Assembly (NCBI RefSeq): GCF_900156175.1
Contig: NZ_FTMV01000017.1
Location: forward strand, 1-64,000
From: Janthinobacterium sp. TND4EL3
Lineage (GTDB): Bacteria > Pseudomonadota > Gammaproteobacteria > Burkholderiales > Burkholderiaceae_D
Direction of reading: 5' to 3'
DNA length: 64,000 bases
The notes under the pieces were generated by a model. The model saw nothing but the letters and a program-made list of their open reading frames with translations, was not told the DNA's origin and made no database searches. The stretch's first letter is position 1. The number at the start of each line of letters is the position of its first letter. A program made the position numbers and the translations under genes. Positions 33,116 to 42,733 of this stretch are shown here, in pieces.

Positions 33116-33146
33116 CCTAGCCTGCACGGCCGGGGCTAGGCCGTGC
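33116..33146. terminator. G+C-rich alternative hairpins between PEP-CTERM and msrA genes
   Basis: CCTAGCC (33116-33122) pairs with GGCTAGG (33134-33140), and overlapping it GCACGGCC (33124-33131) pairs with GGCCGTGC (33139-33146). The two stems exclude each other. They sit between the convergent PEP-CTERM and msrA genes, so a bidirectional 3'-end function is plausible even without a T-run. Confidence 0.4.
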
Positions 33147-33160
33147 CCTCCTCCTGCCGC

Positions 33161-33670
33161 TTATTGTTGACGCTGCGGCAAGACCCAGTCCGGCCGGATG
33201 TAATGGCAGGTATAGCCATGCGGCAAGCGCAGCAGATAATCCTGGTGCTCCGGTTCCGCTTCCCAGAACGGGCCGGCCGGCGCCACCTGCGTCACCACCT
33301 TGCCGGGCCACAGGCCCGAGGCGTCGACGTCGCGGATGGTCTCTTCGGCCACGCGCTTTTGCTCGTCGCTGGTGTAAAAGATGGCCGAGCGGTAGCTGGT
33401 GCCCCTGTCATTGCCCTGGCGGTTCTCGGTGCTGGGGTCGTGGATCTGGAAAAAGAATTCCAGGATCTTGCGGTAGCTGATGGTGTTCGGGTCGAACATG
33501 ATCTCGATCGCTTCCGCATGCGTGCCGTGGTTGCGGTAGGTGGCGTTGGCCACGTCGCCGCCGCTGTAGCCCACGCGCGTGGCAAGCACGCCCGGATAGC
33601 GGCGCAGCAAGTCCTGCACGCCCCAGAAGCAGCCGCCTGCCAGGATCGCGGTTTCCTTGTCTTGTGTCAT
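33161..33670 (-). CDS. msrA: peptide-methionine (S)-S-oxide reductase MsrA
   Basis: This 169-residue enzyme reduces the S epimer of methionine sulfoxide in proteins. The active-site GGCFWG (Cys14) is followed by [40 protein letters not shown] and [12 protein letters not shown], all standard MsrA. The ATG at 33670 is preferred because AAGGA lies nine bases upstream; an ATG at 33679 touches that site. It has no signal peptide, so it serves the cytoplasm and complements the periplasmic YedY-like system at 13-15 kb. Confidence 0.96.
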   Translation of the reverse strand: MTQDKETAILAGGCFWGVQDLLRRYPGVLATRVGYSGGDVANATYRNHGTHAEAIEIMFDPNTISYRKILEFFFQIHDPSTENRQGNDRGTSYRSAIFYTSDEQKRVAEETIRDVDASGLWPGKVVTQVAPAGPFWEAEPEHQDYLLRLPHGYTCHYIRPDWVLPQRQQ

Positions 33671-33736
33671 ATTGATCATTCCTTGAGCTGAGATACTGGT
33701 ATGTATCGTTCATCTTACCCTGTCGCGCGGTTTTCT

Positions 33737-35140
33737 TCAGCGGGCCAGCAGGCGCTTGAGCTGCGCCGCCTGGTAGGCGCCGATGGCGTCGTTGAACAGG
33801 CAGCGGATCAGGGGGTCGTCGACGATGTCGGCCTCCGCCAATGCGGCCCGCGTGGCCGCGTCGAATGGACCGTCATTGATGCGCATGTACATCGACGTCA
33901 GCGATTCACCGAGCACCAGCGCCGCATGGCATTTCACCAGCGGCACTTCGGTGGTCCAGCCGGGCGCCTCGCCCGTGTCGGGCACGAGGTCGATCACGTC
34001 GCCCTGCGTGCGGTAATGCAGGACGGTGGCCGCGCCGTCATGGCCGTGCAGGGCCAGCCGCCACAGGCGCGGGGCCTGGAAATAGCTGTCCTCGGGCAGT
34101 TCCATGTCGCGGTAGCGTTCAAGCAGGCCGTGGCGGCAGAAATCGAGTACCAGCGCCGCATCGGACTCGCTCAATGGCGCGAAACGGCGGGCGATGTCCG
34201 CCGAGGCGGGCGCAAGCGCCTCGGGACGGTAGTCGAAATCCACGTCCTGCGCCCCTACGGGGAGCACCCAGGGCAAGGGGTCGGCGCTGCGCACGCCGTG
34301 TGCGTCGAGCAGCACGGACGTCGACGGGTCGAGGCGGAAGATGTGCGCGTCCGGCAGCGCGGCGCCGATTTCATCGGCAAAGCGGCGGTAGGTAACCGGG
34401 AACATCGCGTGGTTGTACCAGGACCAGTCTTCCTGCACGAACTGGCAGGAGCTGGGCACGAGGTAACGGGGCGCCAGCGCGCGCAATTGCGGTATCCAGT
34501 CGTCGGGGAGCTCGACCGGGCCTCGCGCTGCCAGCGACGGCGCAATGACGGCGATCTCGCGCATGGTCTGGAACGGCCACAAGACCATGTCCCAGGGCGC
34601 GAAGGCGGCCAGCTGCGCCAACGTCTCGGGGCCGATCCAGGAATCGACGACGTTGAGCACGTTCAGGCCGGCGGCGCGCACCTGGAACAGGGAGTCGACA
34701 TCGTCATCGAGCGCCCGGCGCGGGATCACCTCGATGGCGCCCACGCGCACGGGCACGTCGACATGCAGGCGCTGTACCTGCGTAAAACCGAGCGCGCGGA
34801 TCATCGCGAACAGTTCGTCGAAGACGCAGTACAGGTAGATGGGCGTGGCGCGGTCGAGCGCGTCGAGGCTGTCGAGCGAGCAGTGGTCGTCGTGGAAGTG
34901 CGAAATGAAGACGGCATCCCAGCGCAGCCGGCGCACGGCATCGAGGTCGAAACGCACGGACGGAAAGGCGTGGCAGTTGCGGCTGAAGGGGTTTTCGACG
35001 ATGGGATCGAAGGCGATGGCCGTGCCTTCGCATTCGAAGACATAGCCGGCGTGCAGGATGCGGGAGATTTTCAGGGGCATAAGCTGGTTCAGGTTGGGCA
35101 GCGCGCCATGATAGCTGAAAAGGCGCCTGCCCTGCCCCAT
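33737..35140 (-). CDS. metallo-beta-lactamase-fold hydrolase
   Basis: This 467-residue protein has an N-terminal MBL-type metal centre SHFHDDH (His81, His83, Asp85, His86), preceded by AIAFDPIVENPFS. The C-terminal 250 residues are not recognised. It begins six bases after the hemB stop on the same strand, so the two are likely one operon. A role tied to porphyrin synthesis cannot be inferred from sequence. An in-frame ATG at 35080 is an alternative start, but neither has a strong ribosome site; coupling to hemB favours 35140. Confidence 0.8.
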   Translation of the reverse strand: MGQGRRLFSYHGALPNLNQLMPLKISRILHAGYVFECEGTAIAFDPIVENPFSRNCHAFPSVRFDLDAVRRLRWDAVFISHFHDDHCSLDSLDALDRATPIYLYCVFDELFAMIRALGFTQVQRLHVDVPVRVGAIEVIPRRALDDDVDSLFQVRAAGLNVLNVVDSWIGPETLAQLAAFAPWDMVLWPFQTMREIAVIAPSLAARGPVELPDDWIPQLRALAPRYLVPSSCQFVQEDWSWYNHAMFPVTYRRFADEIGAALPDAHIFRLDPSTSVLLDAHGVRSADPLPWVLPVGAQDVDFDYRPEALAPASADIARRFAPLSESDAALVLDFCRHGLLERYRDMELPEDSYFQAPRLWRLALHGHDGAATVLHYRTQGDVIDLVPDTGEAPGWTTEVPLVKCHAALVLGESLTSMYMRINDGPFDAATRAALAEADIVDDPLIRCLFNDAIGAYQAAQLKRLLAR

Positions 35141-35146
35141 GCGGAA

Positions 35147-36121
35147 TTAGTACGGATTATTCAGCACATCCATCGCAAAATACGTAAAGATCATGTCCGC
35201 GCCCGCGCGCTTGATGGCGCCCAGGGTTTCCTGCACCACGCGGCGCTCGTCGATGGCGCCGGCCTGGGCGGCAAACTTGATCATGGCGTACTCGCCGCTG
35301 ACCTGGTAGGCGCCGATCGGCAGGCGCGTCACTTCGCGCAGGTCGCGGATGATGTCCAGATACGCCCCGGCCGGCTTGACCATCAGCGCATCGGCGCCTT
35401 CGGCTTCGTCGATCAACGATTCGCGCACCGCTTCGCGGCGGTTCATCGGGTCCATCTGGTACGTTTTGCGGTCGCCCTTGAGGGTGCTGCCTGCCGCGTC
35501 GCGGAACGGGCCGTACAGGCCGGAGGCGAACTTGGTCGAATACGCCATCACGGGCGTGTCGTGGAAGCCGGCCGCGTCGAGCGCGCTGCGGATGGCCGCC
35601 ACCTGGCCATCCATGGCGGCCGACGGGGCGATGATGTCGGCGCCCGCCTGGGCCGCGATGACGGCCTGCTTGCCCAGGTTCTGCACCGTGCTGTCATTGT
35701 CGACCGTATCGCCATGCAGGATGCCGCAATGGCCGTGGTCCGTGTATTCGCAGAAGCAGGTGTCGGACATGACCACCATTTCCGGCACGGCGTCCTTGAT
35801 GATGCGCGACATGCGCGCCACCAGGCCGTCCGGGTTCAGGGTGTCCGTGCCGTGGCTGTCCTTGTGGTGCGAAATGCCGAAGGTCATGACGGAGCGCAAA
35901 CCGGCGCGCGCGTAGCGCTCGATTTCCTGCGCCAGCTTCGCTTCGGGAATGCGGCGCACGCCGGGCATGGACTTGATGTCGATGAAATCGCTGGAACCTT
36001 CGTCGACGAAGATCGGCAGGACCAGGTCGCGCGGGTTGATCTCGGTTTCGCGGAACAGCTCGCGCAGTTGCGGGGTCGCGCGCAGGCGGCGCATGCGCGA
36101 AGTGGGGAATTGTGCTGGCAT
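35147..36121 (-). CDS. hemB: delta-aminolevulinic acid dehydratase (porphobilinogen synthase)
   Basis: This 324-residue enzyme condenses two 5-aminolevulinate molecules to porphobilinogen in haem synthesis. The catalytic lysines are Lys197 (AYSTKFAS) and Lys249 ([10 protein letters not shown]). The zinc-type cysteine cluster is present (Cys122, Cys124, Cys132 in [14 protein letters not shown]), so a zinc-dependent form is expected. The metallo-beta-lactamase-fold gene follows six bases downstream. Confidence 0.97.
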   Translation of the reverse strand: MPAQFPTSRMRRLRATPQLRELFRETEINPRDLVLPIFVDEGSSDFIDIKSMPGVRRIPEAKLAQEIERYARAGLRSVMTFGISHHKDSHGTDTLNPDGLVARMSRIIKDAVPEMVVMSDTCFCEYTDHGHCGILHGDTVDNDSTVQNLGKQAVIAAQAGADIIAPSAAMDGQVAAIRSALDAAGFHDTPVMAYSTKFASGLYGPFRDAAGSTLKGDRKTYQMDPMNRREAVRESLIDEAEGADALMVKPAGAYLDIIRDLREVTRLPIGAYQVSGEYAMIKFAAQAGAIDERRVVQETLGAIKRAGADMIFTYFAMDVLNNPY

Positions 36122-36194
36122 GAGGGTGACTGGCTTCAGGTTAAGAACGCCAGCAAGTATACGCCGATCGCGCCGCTTGCGCCGGGCTGGCCGG

Positions 36195-36232
36195 CAAAAA
36201 AGCCGCGCAGGTCAAAAAAGGCCTTCCTGCGC
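36195..36232 (-). terminator. terminator after VirK/YbjX-like gene
   Basis: On the minus strand GCGCAGG and CCTGCGC (36226-36232 and 36205-36211) form a stem followed by GGC and a run of six T. It lies just after the stop of the DUF535 gene and before hemB. Confidence 0.6.
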
Positions 36233-36234
36233 CT

Positions 36235-37134
36235 TCATTGCGGCTGCAACAGGGCCGCCACGTTCCAGCGCATGTCCGCCGCCATGCGCAGCAGCATGGC
36301 GCCGCGGCGGCGCGCGTCCGCCCGCTTTTTCGACGGCAGCAGCTCCAGCTCCGGCATGCGGCAGGGAATGCATGGCAAGCGGTAATTGCCGTCGCCGGCA
36401 GGCTGCGCATGCAGTTCCTGCCACGCCAGGTCGTAGTCGCAGGCGATGCGGCGGCGCCGGCGCCAGTTCAGCGCGATGCGGTTGGCATTGCCAACCAGCC
36501 CCAGGTCGGTGCAGCCGAAAAAGTCGCCGAGGTCGCGCAAGGCTGCCACCATCAGGTTTTTCGGCCGGCAGCCGTGCAGCGCCCGCGTGGCGTCCTTCAC
36601 CGCCTGCGCCCCTTCGGCCGAGCGCAAGCCCTGCAGGGCGCCCAGCTCGATGGTGCCGCCGCCTGCCTTCGGCCGGAACAGGAAACTGGCCAGGTACAGC
36701 GACACGCCGTCGCGCGTCAGGCGCAGGCACAGGTCGCCCTCGCGGTGGCTGTCGTGGATGGCCGTCAGCTGCAGGCGGTAGGTGGCGCCATCCTTGCCTT
36801 CGATAGCGGCCAGCACCAGCGCCCGGCGCGCCGCGTACTCCACCAGCGGGCGCGCGCCCGCCTGCCACAGGAAGCGGTAATGCCCGCACAGCAGCTCGAC
36901 GCGCGCCGCACAGCCGAACTGCCGGCTCGCATAGGGGCGGTAGATCTTGTACCGCAGGCTGGGATGGACTTGCGCCAGCGCCGCCAGGCCCGGCGTGCCG
37001 GCGATGAACGCCTGCCAGCGCGCGCGCTGCAGGGGAAAGACGATGGCGCCCAGCGCGGCCTTGATGCGGTGGCCATGCTGGCGCAGTGCCGGCTGCTGCG
37101 GCGCGGAGTCGCCGGTGGCGGTAAAAGTATGCAT
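36235..37134 (-). CDS. VirK/YbjX (DUF535) family protein
   Basis: This 299-residue protein has the DUF535 pattern: HPSLRYKIYRPYASRQF, the acid/base-rich YRLQLTAIHDSHREGDLCLRL, IELGALQGLRS, HGCRPKNLMVAALRDLGDFFG and a basic stretch near WRRRRRI. Members (VirK, YbjX, Mig-14 neighbourhood) are linked to resistance against antimicrobial peptides and virulence in enterobacteria, with unknown biochemistry. It is a single gene, followed by a terminator. Confidence 0.85.
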   Translation of the reverse strand: MHTFTATGDSAPQQPALRQHGHRIKAALGAIVFPLQRARWQAFIAGTPGLAALAQVHPSLRYKIYRPYASRQFGCAARVELLCGHYRFLWQAGARPLVEYAARRALVLAAIEGKDGATYRLQLTAIHDSHREGDLCLRLTRDGVSLYLASFLFRPKAGGGTIELGALQGLRSAEGAQAVKDATRALHGCRPKNLMVAALRDLGDFFGCTDLGLVGNANRIALNWRRRRRIACDYDLAWQELHAQPAGDGNYRLPCIPCRMPELELLPSKKRADARRRGAMLLRMAADMRWNVAALLQPQ

Positions 37135-37307
37135 GCGAACTGCTCTACAACGGACTGGGCGAACGGGACGCGGCAGCGGCCGCGTGCAGCCCGGCGCAGG
37201 CGACGGCAGCGTGCAGCCGCTCTGGCCGGGTAGAGCGGATGATAGGGGGAGGCGAAAACGAAGGGGGTTACAAGTTGGTAATGTGCCGATACGCCACGCT
37301 GGCCATG

Positions 37308-38660
37308 CTAGCGCGGCAGCCGCAGCCGCACGCGCAAGCCCGGCGCCGCATCCTCGATCTCCAGGCTGCCGCCATGCAGGGCCGCGATGGCGGCCACGAT
37401 GGACAGGCCGAGGCCATTGCCGGGCAGGTGGCGGCTCTTGTCGAGGCGATAAAAGCGCTGCGTCAGCTTCGGCAATTCCTCGGCGGGCACGCCGGGACCG
37501 TTGTCGCGCACGGCCAGCCAGCTGCCCTGCCCGTCGCTGCCGGCCGACACTTCCACCGTGGCGCCCGGCCCCGCATACTTGATGGCATTGTCGACCAGGC
37601 TGGCCAGGGCGCTGCCCAGCAGGTTGCGGTCGCCGCGCGCCGGCACGCCGTCGCCATACATCTGCACCAGCAGCACGCCCTGATCGTCGGCCGTCGCCTC
37701 GTACATTTCCACGATGTCGGCGCCGATCTGATGCAGGTCAATGTCGTCGAAATTCTCGGGGCGCATGCCCGATTCGGCCGCCGCGATCTGCAGCAGCTTG
37801 TCGAACACGCGCGTCAGGTCGTCGATATCGTCGATGGCCGCCCGCGCCGCGCTCTCGAAGCCGGCCACCCCCTGCTGCTGGCGCAGGGCGCCGTCGAGCT
37901 TGTTGCGGATGCGTCCCAGCGGGGTGCGCAGGTCGTGCGCGATGGCGTTCGACACGTGGCGCACGCCTTCCATCAGGTGCTCGATGCGGTCGAGCATGCG
38001 GTTGATGTCGCGGCTCAGCAAGCCGAACTCATCCTCGCTGGAGACGGGGATGCGCCGGCTCAGGTCACCCGCCTCGATCTCGCCCGCCGTGCGGCGGATC
38101 TGCCCGATGCGCGCTTCGAGCTGGCGGCGGAACAGCCAGGCGCCCGCCACCACCAGCACGATGGCCACCCCGGCGCCATAGGCCAGCGAGCGCAGCACGA
38201 GAGCGCGGATCGACTTGCCCTCTTCCATGTCGCGCCCCACGAACAGGCGCGCCCCCCCGTCCAGGTCGCGGATCAGCATGCGCGCGGGCACCCGGCGGCC
38301 TTCGCGCGTGACGTCCCGGTGCAGCAGCTGGCCCACCGGGCTGGACGCGTCGGGCCAGGATGACAGGTTGCCCGCCACGCGGCGGCCGTCGGCATCGACC
38401 AGCAAGAAGATCTCCGTGTCGCTGTCGGTGCGGTCGGTCAGCAAATGGGCGATTTCCGCCGTCGTGCGGCTGCTGCCGCCCTGCTGGTACAGCGCGGCGA
38501 GCCGCTCCGAGAGCAAGGCCAGCTTGCGGTCCACGCTGCGGTCGAGCACGCCGATTGTGCCGAAATAGAATACGGCGCAGACGATGCTGATCGACACGAC
38601 CACCAGCACGCCATAGCCGAGCGCCAGGCGCGCCGCGATCGAGCGGTGCAGCTTACGCAC
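37308..38660 (-). CDS. sensor histidine kinase
   Basis: This 450-residue kinase has membrane segments at about 13-33 and 158-177 around a periplasmic sensor of about 120 residues. HAMP (about 178-230), the phospho-acceptor His242 (NAIAHDLRTPL) and an HATPase domain (LVDNAIKYAG, VRDNGPGVP, GNGLGLSIV) follow. It starts with a GTG that overlaps the end of the response-regulator gene by eight bases, so the pair forms one system. The sensed signal is unknown. Confidence 0.94.
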   Translation of the reverse strand: MRKLHRSIAARLALGYGVLVVVSISIVCAVFYFGTIGVLDRSVDRKLALLSERLAALYQQGGSSRTTAEIAHLLTDRTDSDTEIFLLVDADGRRVAGNLSSWPDASSPVGQLLHRDVTREGRRVPARMLIRDLDGGARLFVGRDMEEGKSIRALVLRSLAYGAGVAIVLVVAGAWLFRRQLEARIGQIRRTAGEIEAGDLSRRIPVSSEDEFGLLSRDINRMLDRIEHLMEGVRHVSNAIAHDLRTPLGRIRNKLDGALRQQQGVAGFESAARAAIDDIDDLTRVFDKLLQIAAAESGMRPENFDDIDLHQIGADIVEMYEATADDQGVLLVQMYGDGVPARGDRNLLGSALASLVDNAIKYAGPGATVEVSAGSDGQGSWLAVRDNGPGVPAEELPKLTQRFYRLDKSRHLPGNGLGLSIVAAIAALHGGSLEIEDAAPGLRVRLRLPR

Positions 38661-39339
38661 TATCGAGCACGCCCAGGGTGTAGCCGACGCCGCGCACCGT
38701 GTGGATCAGCGGCGGCGAGAATTCCTTGTCCACCTTGGTGCGCAAGCGGCTCACCTGCACGTCGATGACGTTGGTCTGCGGGTCGAAATGGTAATCCCAC
38801 ACGGCTTCGAGCAGCATGGCGCGCGTGACGGACTGGCCCTGGTGGCGCATCAGGTATTCGAGCAGGCGAAATTCGCGCGGCTGCAGGGCGATCTGCCGGT
38901 TGGCGCGCGTCACGCGCATGGTGCGCATGTCGAGCACCAGGTCGGCCACCTGCAGCTGCGTCGCTTCGGGCACGGGCGCGGCGCGGCGCAGCAGCGCCTC
39001 GATGCGCGCCAGCAGTTCGGCGATGGCAAACGGTTTCGACAGATAGTCGTCGCCGCCGCTGCGCAAGCCGCGCACGCGTTCATCGACGCTGGACAGGGCC
39101 GACAACACCAGCACGGGCGTGTTGCGGCCCATGCCGCGCAGGCGGGCGACGATGGCCAGGCCGTCGATCTCGCCGGGCAGCAGGCGGTCGAGCACCAGCG
39201 CATCCCAGTCTTCGCCGCAGGCCAGGCGCATGCCGTCAATGCCGTTGTCGCAGGCGGTGACATCGTGGCCCGCCTCGCGCAGGCCGGCACAAATGTAGCG
39301 GGAAGTTTCGGCTTCGTCTTCGATGACCAGGCAGCGCAC
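38653..39339 (-). CDS. OmpR/PhoB-type response regulator
   Basis: This 228-residue regulator has a receiver (acidic pocket IEDEAE, phospho-acceptor Asp51 in LVLDRLLPG, Lys102 in LSKPFAIAELLAR) and a winged-helix DNA-binding domain (LQPREFRLLEYLMRHQGQSVTR, VSRLRTKVD, THVRGVGYTL-type end). The GTG start has AAGGA seven bases upstream. It overlaps the kinase gene and is its partner. Targets are unknown; the divergent genes at 39.4-40.8 kb are candidates. Confidence 0.94.
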   Translation of the reverse strand: MRCLVIEDEAETSRYICAGLREAGHDVTACDNGIDGMRLACGEDWDALVLDRLLPGEIDGLAIVARLRGMGRNTPVLVLSALSSVDERVRGLRSGGDDYLSKPFAIAELLARIEALLRRAAPVPEATQLQVADLVLDMRTMRVTRANRQIALQPREFRLLEYLMRHQGQSVTRAMLLEAVWDYHFDPQTNVIDVQVSRLRTKVDKEFSPPLIHTVRGVGYTLGVLDSA

Positions 39340-39443
39340 GGGGAATTCCTTGTAAAGATCAGGCAGCAAATACGCGCAGCATACGCCAGGCGCGCGCCAC
39401 TTGCCAGTCCCGCCGCGCAGCTGCAAGCCATGGGGCTGGCGGC

Positions 39444-39827
39444 CTAGTTGCATTTTCCGCGCAGTTTGGCAATCGCCACGAAGGGCAAGGCATACGCGCC
39501 GACGACGCCGATCGGACCGATATTCGTCGGCTGGCGCTTCAAGCCATCGGGATGCAGGCAATCGGGCACCTTCGCTTCGGCGAAGGCGGCGGCAAACTGC
39601 TCGTATTTTCTGTCGGCGCGTATCGTCACCTGGTGCATGGCCGCCTGCGGCAGTGCATCGCGCGCCTGCGCTTCCTCGGCCAGCACGGCACGCACGGCCT
39701 CGCGTATCGCCGCCTGGGTCAGCTGCGCTCCCGTTTCCGGGTTCGGGGCCACGTCCGGCCCCTGGGCCCCGGCTTGCGCCGCCGCACACAGCCAGGCTGC
39801 AGTGACCAGCTTGCAAACTATTTTCAT
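39444..39827 (-). CDS. secreted hypothetical protein
   Basis: This 127-residue protein has a signal peptide (cleavage near AQAGAQG, about residue 22). An Ala/Gln/Glu-rich helical region and a C-terminal part with two cysteines (PDCLHPDG and RGKCN) suggest one disulfide. I recognise no characterised family. ATGs at 39827 and 39836 are both possible. It lies upstream of the response-regulator operon on the same strand, separated by about 100 bases. Confidence 0.7.
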   Translation of the reverse strand: MKIVCKLVTAAWLCAAAQAGAQGPDVAPNPETGAQLTQAAIREAVRAVLAEEAQARDALPQAAMHQVTIRADRKYEQFAAAFAEAKVPDCLHPDGLKRQPTNIGPIGVVGAYALPFVAIAKLRGKCN

Positions 39828-40065
39828 CGTCTTCATCCATGCATGCCAGGTTTGCAATATTCCCGTCAATAGTAGCAGGATTGACGCGCGCCGCGGCGTG
39901 CGGCGAACGTTGACGGGGTCGGGTACAATACAGGCTCGACAATGCTCGGCCGCGCCCGCGCGCGCATGTTGTATGCGCGCCGTCCGGCTTGCCGCGGCCT
40001 GCACCGACACCACTGCCATTAACGAAATCAGGCACGCCCGGCGCGCGCCACAGACAAATACAGCC

Positions 40066-40851
40066 ATGAAATCGACCCACTCTCTCGCACTGGCGCTGGC
40101 CATGGCCATCACCTGCGGCGGCGCCGCCGCCAAAGACGCCAAAGACAGCAAACAAAGCATGCTGTTCGACGAAATCCCCATCGGCAGCTGGAGCACTTCC
40201 GCCGAACTGGGCGCCATCACCACCTCGGGCAATACGGTCGGCACCTCCGTCACCGGCAAGATCGACGCGCGCCAGGAACTCGATGACTGGAGCAACCAGT
40301 ACATCTTCAGCGGCTACTTCAAGGAAGATGAAACGACGAACGACGAGGGACAAAAGATCCGCGAACGTTCGGCCGAACGCTTTTCCGCCTCCGCCAAGGC
40401 CGCCTACAAGCTGATGGCCGACCACGAAAAGCTGTTCGTGCTGGCCTCGCACGTAAACGACAAGTTCGGCGCCTACACCAAGTACTCGACCCTGGCCGTC
40501 GGTCACGGCTCGCGCTGGTACCAGTCCAGCGACAAGAGCGTCGACGTGGAAGTCGGTCCGGGCTACTTCAGCGGCACCAACGACACGGGCGAATCGGAAC
40601 ACGGCCTGACGGTGCGCGGCGCGGCCGCCATGAAGTGGAAAATCAGCCAGTCGGCCATGTTCACGCAGACGGTCAGCGTGGAACGGGGCACCTCGAACAC
40701 CCACTCGATCGCCGAAACGGCCCTCAGCACGAAGATCAACGGCACCATGCAGATGAAGGCCGCCTTCAGCGCCCGCAACGACACGCGCGTACCGGACGAC
40801 AAGAAGAATACGGACACGCAGACGTCGCTGACCCTGGTCTACTCGTTCTAA
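40066..40851 (+). CDS. DUF481 (YdiY-like) outer-membrane protein
   Basis: This 261-residue protein has a signal peptide (to about 22) and a beta-strand-rich body typical of DUF481: WSTSAELGAITTSGNTVGTS near the start, alternating aromatic strands, and a C-terminal TSLTLVYSF ending in Phe for outer-membrane assembly. E. coli YdiY is called acid- or salt-inducible; its function is unknown. A lipase-like lipoprotein gene starts 10 bases downstream, so the two are likely co-transcribed. Confidence 0.88.
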   Translation: MKSTHSLALALAMAITCGGAAAKDAKDSKQSMLFDEIPIGSWSTSAELGAITTSGNTVGTSVTGKIDARQELDDWSNQYIFSGYFKEDETTNDEGQKIRERSAERFSASAKAAYKLMADHEKLFVLASHVNDKFGAYTKYSTLAVGHGSRWYQSSDKSVDVEVGPGYFSGTNDTGESEHGLTVRGAAAMKWKISQSAMFTQTVSVERGTSNTHSIAETALSTKINGTMQMKAAFSARNDTRVPDDKKNTDTQTSLTLVYSF

Positions 40852-40861
40852 GGCGCGCGCC

Positions 40862-42727
40862 ATGCTGATGCGGCGTCTGCGCGTCTGCGCCCTCCTGTGC
40901 GCGGCGGCGCTGCTGAGCGGCTGCGCCGCCGTCACCGTCAGCGCCATTTCACCGGCCGACTACCTGCAGCAGCGGCGCGGCGACATCCTCACCACGGGCA
41001 AACTCAGCGCCGCGGCCAGCGAGGTGCTGCGCATCATCGGCAGCGACATCGCCGCCTGCGAAGCCAATACGGGCAGCTGCCGCGCCGACCTGGCCCGCTC
41101 CGAGCTCCTCAGCGACGAGCAGCGCCTGGCGACGCTTTCCGAACTGTGGCTGGAAAGCGCCCTGGCCGAGGAAAAACAGGGCGGCCACGCCAGCGCCGAA
41201 CTGCTGGCCGCGTGGCTGGAATCGGCCCGCTACGCCTATGCCTACCTGTTCTACACGACGCGCACGCCGGGCCAGCGCGCCTTCGAAGAGCGCCAGACGC
41301 AAATCCGCGACTACTACAACTACGCCGTGCAAAAGGCCGTCGGCAACCTGTTCCGCCACCGTGGCGAGTACCGCCCGGACGGCCATGTAATCCGCGTCGC
41401 CGGCTGGCAGATCGACAGCGAACTGTCGGCCTTGCGCCTGCCCGAGGACGGCACCCTGCCCGACGAGCTGCTGCCGGCCACCTCGCTGTCGTTTTCCGGC
41501 CTGCGCAATGTGTACCGGCGCGACGGCTTCGGCGCCGACCTGGTGGCCGTCATGCCCAAGCCCGCGCAAGCGGGCGACGCGCCGTTCCAGGAAACCCGCT
41601 TCCCCGTCGTCACGGCGCTGATCCGCTTCGACGGCAACAGCCTGCAGGAAGTCCTGGCCACGCAGCAGCTGCTGGTGATGCTGGTGGACCCGACGCGCAG
41701 CGAATCGACGCGCATGGCGGGCCAGGAACTGCCCGTGGCAGCCAATTTCACGGCCGGCTACGGGCTGTGGCTGGCCCGTTCCGGCTTCGGCGTGCAGGCG
41801 CTGCGCACCCTGTTCGGCCGCGCCGACGGCATTTCGCGCCCGCAGGTGCACCTGATGCAGCCCTACGACCCGGACAAGCGCACCATCGTCATGCTGCACG
41901 GCCTGGCCAGCAGCCCGGAAGCGTGGATCAACGTGGCGAATGAACTGATGGGTGACGAGCAGCTGCGCCGCCGCTACCAGATCTGGCAGGTGTACTACCC
42001 GAGCAACGCGCCGCTGGCGGCCAATAATGCCGCCATCCGCAAGGCGCTCACCGCCACCCTGGCGCAGTTCGACCCCACCGGCAAGAAACCCGCCTCAAAC
42101 GACCTCGTCTTGATCGGCCACAGCATGGGCGGCGTGCTGGCGCGCCTGATGGTCTCCGACGCCAGCAACACCCTGCTCGACGCCATCACGGAAGAATACA
42201 ATTTGAAGGGCAAGAAGGCGGAAAAGGTGCGCGCCGGACTGGCGCCCTACCTGAACTTCACGGCCATGCCGCAGGTGAACCGCGCCGTGTTCATCGCCGC
42301 GCCGCACCGTGGCACCTCGTTCGCCAACCACAAGGTGGCGCGCTGGATCGCCAACCTGATCACCCTGCCCATCAACATGCTCGAGCAGCTGTCCGACGCG
42401 GCCGGCAGCCTGGCGCAGCTCGACACGGGCAGCAGCGAGCCGCTGCGCATCCCCAACAGCATCGATAACCTCAGCGACAAGGACCCGTTCGTGCGCCTGG
42501 TGGCGGACCTGCCCATCAGCCCGAAAGTGCGCTATTACTCCATCATGGGCAACGACACGCCGGACCTGCCGCTGGCAGAATCGAGCGACGGCGTGGTGCC
42601 CTACGCCAGCGCCCACCTCGACGGCGCGCTGTCGGAAAAAGTCATTCCGTCCTGGCACAGCGTGCAGGAAAGCCCGCAGGCGATCCTGGAGATACGGCGG
42701 ATCTTGCGGCTGCCGGACAGCCCTTAG
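40862..42727 (+). CDS. alpha/beta hydrolase lipoprotein, lipase-like
   Basis: This 621-residue protein has a lipobox LLSGC (Cys21) and an unrecognised helical region to about 330. A hydrolase domain then shows VMLHGLASSPEAW and the nucleophile elbow GHSMGG (Ser421), with AAPHRGTSFANH shortly after, as in PGAP1-like lipases. SDGVVPYASAHLDGA and PSWHSVQ near the end provide the acid and histidine. It is probably membrane-bound and faces the periplasm or surface. It follows the DUF481 gene by 10 bases. Confidence 0.85.
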   Translation: MLMRRLRVCALLCAAALLSGCAAVTVSAISPADYLQQRRGDILTTGKLSAAASEVLRIIGSDIAACEANTGSCRADLARSELLSDEQRLATLSELWLESALAEEKQGGHASAELLAAWLESARYAYAYLFYTTRTPGQRAFEERQTQIRDYYNYAVQKAVGNLFRHRGEYRPDGHVIRVAGWQIDSELSALRLPEDGTLPDELLPATSLSFSGLRNVYRRDGFGADLVAVMPKPAQAGDAPFQETRFPVVTALIRFDGNSLQEVLATQQLLVMLVDPTRSESTRMAGQELPVAANFTAGYGLWLARSGFGVQALRTLFGRADGISRPQVHLMQPYDPDKRTIVMLHGLASSPEAWINVANELMGDEQLRRRYQIWQVYYPSNAPLAANNAAIRKALTATLAQFDPTGKKPASNDLVLIGHSMGGVLARLMVSDASNTLLDAITEEYNLKGKKAEKVRAGLAPYLNFTAMPQVNRAVFIAAPHRGTSFANHKVARWIANLITLPINMLEQLSDAAGSLAQLDTGSSEPLRIPNSIDNLSDKDPFVRLVADLPISPKVRYYSIMGNDTPDLPLAESSDGVVPYASAHLDGALSEKVIPSWHSVQESPQAILEIRRILRLPDSP

Positions 42728-42733
42728 CCCCCC

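Noticed and set aside
33671..33720. SigF-type promoter for msrA
   Set aside because: msrA is a SigF target in some bacteria, but no GTAACC-N16-CGAA or close variant lies upstream here.
33701..36385. 894-codon open frame antisense to the metallo-beta-lactamase-fold gene and hemB
   Set aside because: It spans two real genes and their junction and resembles nothing.
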